This document shows, piece after piece, positions 58,178 to 64,000 of a stretch of 64,000 bases of DNA. The DNA is from Ryuthela nishihirai (lineage: Eukaryota; Arthropoda; Arachnida; Araneae; Heptathelidae), in contig JAWZYU010000020.1 of the NCBI GenBank assembly GCA_038380435.1, positions 46,346,307 to 46,410,306 on the forward strand, given 5' to 3'. The position numbers and the translations under genes are program-made. Every line of letters begins with the position of its first letter. The first letter of the stretch is position 1. Under the pieces are notes generated by a model. The model had not been told where the DNA came from and ran no database searches. It worked only from the letters and a program-made list of their open reading frames with translations.

Positions 58178-58706
58178 TAGGGTTGTTTTACCTCTGGGGA
58201 GAACTTTCTTTTTTCCATAAAACAATAAAATAAATAAATACCCCCTTAAGCAACTGCTTGCCACAGAGGTCTGACAAGAGCCTGTCAGTTTATATGCCAC
58301 AGTAGTAGGTCTGAGAGGATGGCAGGACCTCAGCAGAAAAACAACACAAACATCCATGCCTTACCCAGGGCTTGAACCCAGGTCTCACAAATCAGTAGCC
58401 CTACTATGGACTAAATGGCCATGTCACAAGACAGCTATTAGGAGACAGCTTGTAGTCACCCATCAAGGCCATCCAGCATGTTCTTTAACATGCACAAGGT
58501 ATGCCTCTCCTGCACACTGGACCATGGCTTAATACCCATCTGATGAGATGGCAGCCTTTCCAAGACCTCCACCATTTCCTTTTTCACTGGGACAGAGTGG
58601 GGGGTTAGCAGAAATAAATCTCAACACTGGTACAATTGGGACTTGAATGTGAAAACTGCAGATTATGAACCTGACACACTACCAACTGAATGAACCTCCA
58701 CCCCAT
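58178..58706 (-). mobile_element. SINE-A interrupted by a SINE-B insertion
   Basis: The 3' end of SINE-A is at 58,178-58,221 (AGGGTTGTTTTACCTC) and the rest resumes at about 58,400 (GACTAAATGGCCATGTCACA) and runs to the tRNA head near 58,706. A SINE-B of about 177 bp splits it. This gives the relative order: SINE-A first, then SINE-B. Confidence 0.8.
58222..58398 (-). mobile_element. SINE-B inserted in a SINE-A
   Basis: The copy is complete apart from the tip of the head. The plus strand has CCCCCTTAAGCAACTGCTTG and GGGCTTGAACCCAGGTC. SINE-A sequence lies on both sides, so the insertion post-dates that SINE-A copy. Confidence 0.86.
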
Positions 58707-58724
58707 CTTATGTAGTCTACTGTT

Positions 58725-59135
58725 CACAAAGTCCTATGAAGGGTTACATTGGTTCCTGTACATGGTGCAACAGATGACTTCAGGTGATACTTGGCAACAT
58801 CTAGACTTAGTCCTTCAATTCCTGGTTAGGATGGATGTGGACAACAATTTGCCATGGAACAATGTATGGAGTGATAAAGCTCACTTACAGCTGAATGGTA
58901 ATGTCAACATCCAGAATTGTCAAGCATGGGAAGTGTCACATCCAGGGGCTGTTGATGAAATTTCACTACATTCCCCATGTGTTGCTGTGTGGCGTGGTTT
59001 CACTGCTACCTTCATCATACAACCCTACATTTTCAAGGAAGTCCAAGAACATGGTTTTGTAACATGTACCATCACTGGTCCATGATACCATGAACTCCTA
59101 AGCCAGCATGTAATCCCATCTTCAAACTAGTATGT
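58725..59135 (+). pseudogene. Tc1/mariner-superfamily transposase fragment (DEAHFHLNG type)
   Basis: The open frame includes WSDKAHLQLNGNVNIQNCQA, VSHPGAVDEISLH, VAVWRGFTATFIIQPYIFKE and then YHELLSQHVIPSSN after a stop. It matches the first catalytic Asp region of a transposase group with DEAHFHLNGYVNKQNCR. Note K in place of the E that normally follows the catalytic Asp. The rest of the protein is missing. It is flanked by SINE-A/B copies on both sides. Confidence 0.75.
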
Positions 59136-59162
59136 TTGGACACAGTAGTTTACAGGTATGGT

Positions 59163-59276
59163 AAGGGTCATGGGTAAGGCATGGCTGTTTGTGTTGTTTT
59201 TCTGCTGAGGTCCTGCCATCCTCTCAGACCTTCTACTGTGGCAAGCAGCTGCTTGAGGGGGTATTTATTTATTATT
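59163..59276 (+). mobile_element. SINE-B, missing most of head and part of body
   Basis: It starts GGTAAGGCATGGCTG and has TTTCTGCTGAGGTCCTGCCA. It then lacks the section between CTTCTACTGTGG and CAAGCAGCTGCTTGAGGGGG, and ends in a TATTTATTTATT tail. Confidence 0.84.
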
Positions 59277-59589
59277 TTATTTATTTAGTGTTATACAACA
59301 TGACTTTAACTTCTCATATTCATGGGATTTTTTGAACTGGTTATGAAATAGAAAACAAACTTTCTTGGCTTTTTTACTAAACGTTATGAATTTTTTCTTC
59401 GGGGTTTGAAGTTTGGCAATATTGCCTAACTGCAGAAAGGTTTGTGCACCAGAGCAAAAAAAAATAGTGTTATATTGTCTGTGTGGCACAGCCAAGGTAT
59501 TGAGGTGGTGGTGGTGGAGGAGTTGCCTTTAAAATCATTCAATATAAACATAAAAACTTGTAATTTAAAAAAAATTATATTTTCTAGAA

Positions 59590-59602
59590 GGGGGGGGGGG
59601 GG
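59590..59602 (+). repeat. Run of 13 G
   Basis: A second long G homopolymer, followed by a G-rich stretch to 59,640. It is close to the end of copy 2 of the 1-kb repeat. Confidence 0.9.
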
Positions 59603-59667
59603 TGAAACTTTCATCGTGAGTTTAGCGGAGGGGATGTCCTCCTGAAGTTGCCCTCCCACATGATGGC

Positions 59668-60895
59668 TGATTTCTGTATCCAAGACATCATTTTCAGAAA
59701 ACGGTACAAGTTTTTTTTACTAAAAAAACAAGATATAATAAAAGAAAAATTACATATAAACTAATGGTTAAATAAAATTTCCACAACAACTTTTAAGCCA
59801 GTCTCTGATCTGGCATAACTCGGAAAGATCAATAAACCGGCCAATTGAAGATCACTAACAGAAGTAAATATACAGAAATGAATTTGCTTCCATATCCAAG
59901 ACCTCATTTATTTTCAGAAAATGATACTAGATCCAAGTTTTACTGGAAAAGTAATAATAAAATAAAAATTAACACATAGCCTAATGTGATGTTAAAATAT
60001 CCACAGCAACAAGTTGTAGGCCCAGCCATACGATGTAGCATAACTATGAAAAAATCAATACTTATCGATCAGCCGAAAGATTGCTAATTTCCGAAACTAA
60101 ACCTGCTGAAATGAAAACTATGGTTTAAATATAAAAAAGTAAATACTAACTTTACAAATGATATCCAATATGCTGGACCAAAACTGTAAAAAACATCTAT
60201 AGCACACGGAACGCAGATAGCATGTATCAGTCACCTGCATCTTTTTTGCCTCAGTGAAGCCTAACAAATTAAATGCAGCTGCAACCAGATTTTCTAAGAA
60301 GGATGTGTTTACTACCAGTTCCAATATTAAGAGCAGAAAAGATGCATAATGCTGGGAAAAATGATAAAAATAACTTGGGAATACTGAAATAGGTTTATGA
60401 CAGTAAAGAGTGTGAAACTGAAAAAAAAATGGCGGTATGTATTTTGTAATTACTTCCAAAATCTATTGTTTTCAAAAATAGCAGTTTTTTTTGTTAATTT
60501 TTAAGAGATTTTTGAAAATTTAAGGAAAAATTTGTTGATAATAGTTCAAATCAAACTTGTGAGCTTAAATCAGAAGGTTGCTTCAGCAAATAGGGATGCT
60601 AACAAGCAAATCGGCAATACCGTTTAGTGCTTCCAAGAAATGGCAATCAGATGGCCTTATAAAATTATTTATATTGTAGTTTAATAAAATATGAATCAAA
60701 TTCAAAAACAAAATATTATTTTTGAAGCCTGAATTATATATTTTTATAAGGTACACATATATATAAATTACAATGGCAATTTTTATTTTTAAAAAATGAA
60801 TTTTTTTTTTGTTGTACTAAAAACCAATACATATGTCCTTGGCCTCTCAATTCAGATTCTCTGAATGTATACAGAAGACATGGACATTAAAAGGG
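59668..60895 (-). repeat. 1-kb dispersed repeat (TTAACCC-type), copy 2, with internal duplication
   Basis: This is the reverse-orientation copy of the repeat at 24.5 kb. It starts (minus strand) at TTAA (60,896-60,899) and CCCTTTTAATGTCC. Its last 215 bp are present twice (60,105-59,887 and 59,886-59,668), whereas copy 1 has one such unit. The open frame at 60,459-60,118 lies inside it and has no counterpart in copy 1, so it is not taken as a gene. Confidence 0.82.
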
Positions 60896-61178
60896 TTAAG
60901 AGCATAGTTCTATGATTCCAGTAGGTTGTTGACATGGTCACCATACTCAACAGTCTGATGCACATTAAAATTTTATCATACTGTGTGCACAACTGTTCAC
61001 TACAGTGCCATGTTTTGCCTGGTTGCACTATTTGGAATTAATTTTGTTCTTTAATTCATTTCCTTCTGCTTTGCCTGACTATTATCCATTCAAAATTTCA
61101 GCTCTATGCAGCTGATTGTAGGGAGCCCCTTATTGGAGGCTAATTTCACCATGATCTTACAACACCTTGAACCTTTAA

Positions 61179-61387
61179 CCCATAGAAGTCCAAAATAATG
61201 TAGTTCAATTATAGTCAAATTCTGTATATATTTGTAACATTTTTGCATTCTTGCAAAAGAAATATATTTAAATGTCTACATTACATAGTGAAACATAAAA
61301 TTCAGCATAAAAAGCAAATTCAATGAAACTTGAATATTATAAGATATGTGAATATACTGAAGTAGTAGTAATCTAGCATTATAAGGG
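61179..61387. mobile_element. piggyBac-like MITE, 209 bp between TTAA sites
   Basis: It is bounded by TTAA at 61,175-61,178 and 61,388-61,391. The ends are CCCATAGAAGTCC and (reverse complement) CCCTTATAATGC, a short inverted repeat beginning CCC as in piggyBac-type elements. It has no coding capacity. It lies 280 bp from the start of the 1-kb repeat, which begins in the same way. Confidence 0.6.
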
Positions 61388-61991
61388 TTAAGAAAATTTC
61401 ATATATTATAAATCAGAATTAATAACATCCAGTTCTTGTTTAGAAATTAAAAAGAAAAATGATTTTAGTAATCAATAAAAACCTGAAGGAAACAAAATAA
61501 AACTGCAAACTTTTGGATTGAAGTTAGCATTTCATATTGCACATCAAGAATAAAAAAATATGTGGCATTTTGATTGAAAAAAAAAGAGGAAATATAAACA
61601 ATAGTTTTCTACAAATCTATATGTTAATATTTATACATATATGAAAATATAATAAAAATATGCCAATAACATTAAAAATTAGTAATCTTTAATACAGCTT
61701 TACATACAATGTGGAACTTCAATGTGGATCTCCTCAAATTTCAGGATTTGATTTTTGGTCATTTTCAACATCAGAATTTTATCCCAGCCCTTTCAATAAC
61801 AATAAAAATACCTTTGCCTTCATTGTGCCATTTTTATAACATACTAATTTTATATACATACTTTATAATGATCTGTACTGTGTTAAAATCAGGTCAATTC
61901 TATACATCACTTTTGAAGTTCCTAGTAATACTGTACATTATGGCTTGAACAAATAAGAAAAAGTAAAAACAAAAAAATATAGTGTAAGATA

Positions 61992-62333
61992 GTGCTTTTG
62001 AAACTGTCTTGTCTGATTGTCAGACTGACAATTCTTGCATTAGCAGACTGGCAGGAAACTATGCTTCTGAGATCTATTGGTTGTGCATGTGCCTGGAGCT
62101 TCTGGCTACGTGTTGCCTCAAGAAACAAGGTATGTCTATGCAAATGATATTTTCCTCACCCAATAAGGCATGATGCCATCTGGAATATTGGAATGTAAGA
62201 ACTGTGGTTCTCTGTCATATCAATGTTATGCTTCTGAAACATATTTCTTTTTTTCATGTCAACTCACTGCAGACTATTGATTGATAGCTTGCAGACTGGT
62301 ACCAGTCCACTATTTTGAGAAGCACCAGTGCAA
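61992..62333. mobile_element. hAT-like non-autonomous element
   Basis: The left end AGTGCTTTTGAAACTG and the right end (reverse complement) CACTGGTGCTTCTCAAAAT are of the CAGTGGTTCTCAAA type seen in hAT elements. A short palindrome, ACTGGTACCAGT, lies just inside the right end; CAGACTGGCAGG and CAGACTGACAAT lie inside the left. There is no transposase. Edges are approximate and no 8-bp duplication was confirmed. Confidence 0.55.
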
Positions 62334-62671
62334 GAGACTGGGAAATTTAATGAGTCAATATATCAAAGACTTTTACATCAACCAATGAGAATTATGTTTG
62401 TAGATTTCTCAGTAATTTAATGACATATAGACTGAGATGAAAATGAAGATAAATAAATATATATATACATAAATGGAAAGTAAATACGTTACAAGTTAAA
62501 TTTTGATTTTATACCTTTAATTTTATTTAGTATTCACATATTGTGGTTATGGTTAGTGAAACAACCAACATCATAAAAAAATTGACAGTGAATAAAAATT
62601 TGTTCAGTTTAAAAATTCTTTTTTTATAACCAAATTATTGTTATATTTAAAATATTAAAAATTGTACTCAC

Positions 62672-62741
62672 AGTAATAAATGCCCACGATGACCAACTGG
62701 CTGATTTCCTCCTCCTCCATACACATGCTTGATCATATCTC
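62672..62741 (-). CDS. RNF123: RNF123 exon a: N-terminal region, glycine-rich HVYGGGGNQP
   Basis: This 70-nt exon is the first one visible. A CTATAG acceptor precedes it and a GTGAGTA donor follows. It begins with two bases of a split codon, so at least one more coding exon lies upstream, beyond the right edge. It encodes DMIKHVYGGGGNQP then VGHRGHLLL, and ends with CT, which is completed by the next exon to a Leu codon. It corresponds to the segment before the NLPEHLDQLL-like stretch of the vertebrate protein and is poorly conserved there. The ATG inside is probably not the start codon, because the exon opens with a splice acceptor. Confidence 0.8.
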
Positions 62742-63529
62742 CTATAGAACAATATAATGGCTTCCTTTTAAATTCAATTAAATATTAGCTAGTGCTAACT
62801 TAAAATGGGAAATTACTGCTAATTGGTAGCATGACACATACTACAATAACATAATATTCAAAATTTAATTTTCCCCATTTATAACAAATGTTTAGAACAA
62901 GTTAGATTTTATCTGATTATTAGAGTGCCAAAGAAATTATTTAACATTGTGAATTAATGCTTGAAAATAGCCGGTACTATTGGCTGGTGGTCTGAAAGTC
63001 TTCTTCACATTTAAAAATGCAATCTGTAATATATGGAGCAAAACTGTGAGTGTTGCAAATAAGAATAAATGTAGGTCACTTGCCAGTGAGATGCATTAAG
63101 TTCACATTAATGTGTATTGCTTCATTCAAATTCTTGGTATGTCCCAGAAAAATTAGTACTAATACATTGGTAAATGCAGATATTTTCCCTTTCAGCTTCT
63201 CAATTTGCACTATATAATGGCTGTAAACCAAATTATGTTTAAATATTGGTAAAATTCATAGTTTAGTTCAGTATTAAGTTCTACCTTATCAATAATATCT
63301 CCTACAATAATTACAGATATCAAAGTGTATGGTGTAAATGATGCTTTGGACAACTATACATTTTATGCATTGCATTTAAGTTGAGAGCAAAACTAAGTAA
63401 CCTAATCAGTTGCATTATTTGCAAGACAGATCACTATTGTGTGTAATAATGTACAACACTAAAATTAGCAAGTGTGAAAACACATCAAGGCTATCTCTTG
63501 GTACACTTCTAATTACTTGATTGTCACTA
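62742..63529. other. Intron upstream of exon a, nothing recognised
   Basis: There is no exon with an acceptor and donor in the right phase that I could recognise. The preceding RNF123 exon should lie beyond the right edge. Confidence 0.5.
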
Positions 63530-63577
63530 AATTTATCAGTGTAGTCAACTGCTTAATTTTGATGATGATAAAAAAAA

Positions 63578-63712
63578 ATACCCCCTCAAGCAGCTACTTG
63601 CCACAGAAGTATGACAAGACCTGTCAATTTATATGCCATAGTAAGCTGTGATGATAGCAGGACCTCAGCAGAAAAACAAAAACATCCATCTTTACCCAGG
63701 GCTTGAACCCTG
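63578..63712 (-). mobile_element. SINE-B, interrupted by a SINE-A at its B box
   Basis: It has the 3' end at CCCCCTCAAGCAGCTACTTG (plus strand) and runs to GGGCTTGAACCC, where SINE-A begins. The head beyond the B box is absent. Confidence 0.84.
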
Positions 63713-63910
63713 GGTTGGGTTGTTTTACCTCAAAGTGGCACTTTTTTTTGCACACCATGGGCTAAATGGCTAGCATTATGGATCCTGAAGGCTCAGAGAA
63801 GGTTGGGGGGAGGAGACCCACTGGAACAGCTGTTGGGAGACAGATGGTAGCCTCCCGTCAAGGCCATACAGGGTGTTCTTTAACGTGCACAGGGTATGAC
63901 TCTCCCACAC
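63713..63910 (-). mobile_element. SINE-A inserted in a SINE-B, 5'-truncated
   Basis: TTGGGTTGTTTTACCTC follows directly on the SINE-B B box region (GGGCTTGAACCC). The copy runs to GTATGACTCTCCCACACA and then breaks off into sequence that repeats 63,530 onwards. Confidence 0.87.
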
Positions 63911-63966
63911 ATATATACAATTTATCAGTGTAGTCAACTGCTTAATTTTGATGATGATAAAAAAAA

Positions 63967-64000
63967 ATACCCCCTCAAGCAGCTACTTGCCACAGAAGTA
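63967..64000 (-). mobile_element. SINE-B start, cut by the window edge (repeat of 63,578)
   Basis: These 34 bases are identical to the start of the SINE-B at 63,578. They are part of the exact 82-bp direct repeat and not necessarily an independent insertion. Confidence 0.8.

Larger units (their letters stand above)
5307..62741 (-). other. RNF123: RNF123 (KPC1)-like E3 ubiquitin ligase gene, partial, 17 exons recovered
   Basis: This is the span of one spliced gene on the minus strand. Exon peptides follow vertebrate RNF123 in order: N-terminal segment, SPRY domain with the motif [13 protein letters not shown], then the helical region with GYRFSP and IFLSKFRDFL. In vertebrates RNF123 is the catalytic subunit of the KPC complex, which ubiquitinates p27Kip1 in the cytoplasm; the C-terminal RING finger recruits the E2. 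Codon phases match across every adjacent exon pair except at two gaps (29.4-25.7 kb and 15.3-9.7 kb). Roughly 560 codons are recovered, compared with about 1,300 for the human protein. Both ends lie outside the window, so no promoter, start codon, stop codon or poly(A) signal is visible. Introns range from 0.56 to 5.6 kb and are full of transposons. The identification rests on remembered homology, not on a search, but the collinearity is strong. Confidence 0.93.
63530..64000 (+). repeat. 82-bp exact direct repeat, offset 389 bp
   Basis: Bases 63,530-63,611 are identical to 63,919-64,000, including a run of nine A. The repeat continues beyond the window. The unit between contains SINE-B interrupted by SINE-A. 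Confidence 0.95.

Noticed and set aside
58121..58357. Recurring VVFLLRSCHPL-type open frame
   Set aside because: It is the coding-strand reading of SINE-B; no protein function.
60118..60459. 113-codon open frame on the minus strand
   Set aside because: It lies inside the 1-kb dispersed repeat; the other copy (24.5 kb) has stops in the same place, and composition is that of AT-rich sequence.

Overview
The window is nuclear DNA from an animal. It is AT-rich, has no prokaryote-like gene packing, and is filled by one large gene with short exons, introns of 0.5-5.6 kb, and many interspersed repeats. The exon peptides read as an invertebrate orthologue of RNF123 (KPC1, a SPRY- and RING-containing E3 ubiquitin ligase). 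The long introns, several tRNA-derived SINE families, RTE-like LINEs and Tc1/mariner debris suit a repeat-rich protostome such as a cephalopod or other mollusc, or a large-genome chelicerate. Species cannot be fixed from the sequence alone.

The gene lies on the minus strand and runs from about 62,741 (5' side) down to 5,307. Seventeen exons were recovered by matching splice sites (GT-AG), codon phase and the remembered order of the vertebrate RNF123 protein. They cover a region N-terminal to the SPRY domain, the whole SPRY domain (about 52.1-37.8 kb) and part of the helical middle of the protein. The first coding exon(s) and the C-terminal half with the RING finger lie outside the window. Two internal pieces could not be found: a short one between 29.4 and 25.7 kb, and about 40-45 residues between 15.3 and 9.7 kb, in an intron that carries a nearly complete LINE.

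Everything else is intronic. LINEs: two long, closely similar plus-strand copies (1-3,165 and about 10,190-13,815), one decayed copy (5.7-6.5 kb), a 3' end at 40 kb and a 5' leader fragment at 50.1 kb. SINEs: SINE-A (about 385 bp, tRNA-like head, 3' end in AACAACCCAAC), SINE-B (about 200 bp, 3' end in GCTGCTTGAGG, shared with the LINE 3' end), SINE-C (30.3-31.0 kb) and SINE-D (42.3 and 54.1 kb). DNA transposons: mariner relics (8.3, 20.8 and 40.4 kb), Tc1-like relics (34.5 and 52.3 kb), a DDE fragment (58.7 kb), and MITE-like elements with hAT-like or piggyBac-like (TTAA-CCC) ends.

The least ordinary contents are four. First, an intronless, broken copy of an uncharacterised, repetitive invertebrate protein family at 46.26-48.0 kb. 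Second, a 1-kb repeat present twice in opposite orientation (24.5-25.5 and 59.7-60.9 kb), starting at TTAACCC and carrying an internal duplication in one copy. Third, a 150-bp-arm inverted repeat at 42.5-43.0 kb. Fourth, an exact 82-bp direct repeat, offset 389 bp, ending at the right edge. No virus, CRISPR array, rRNA or functional tRNA was recognised. Positions of repeat edges without target-site duplications are approximate.
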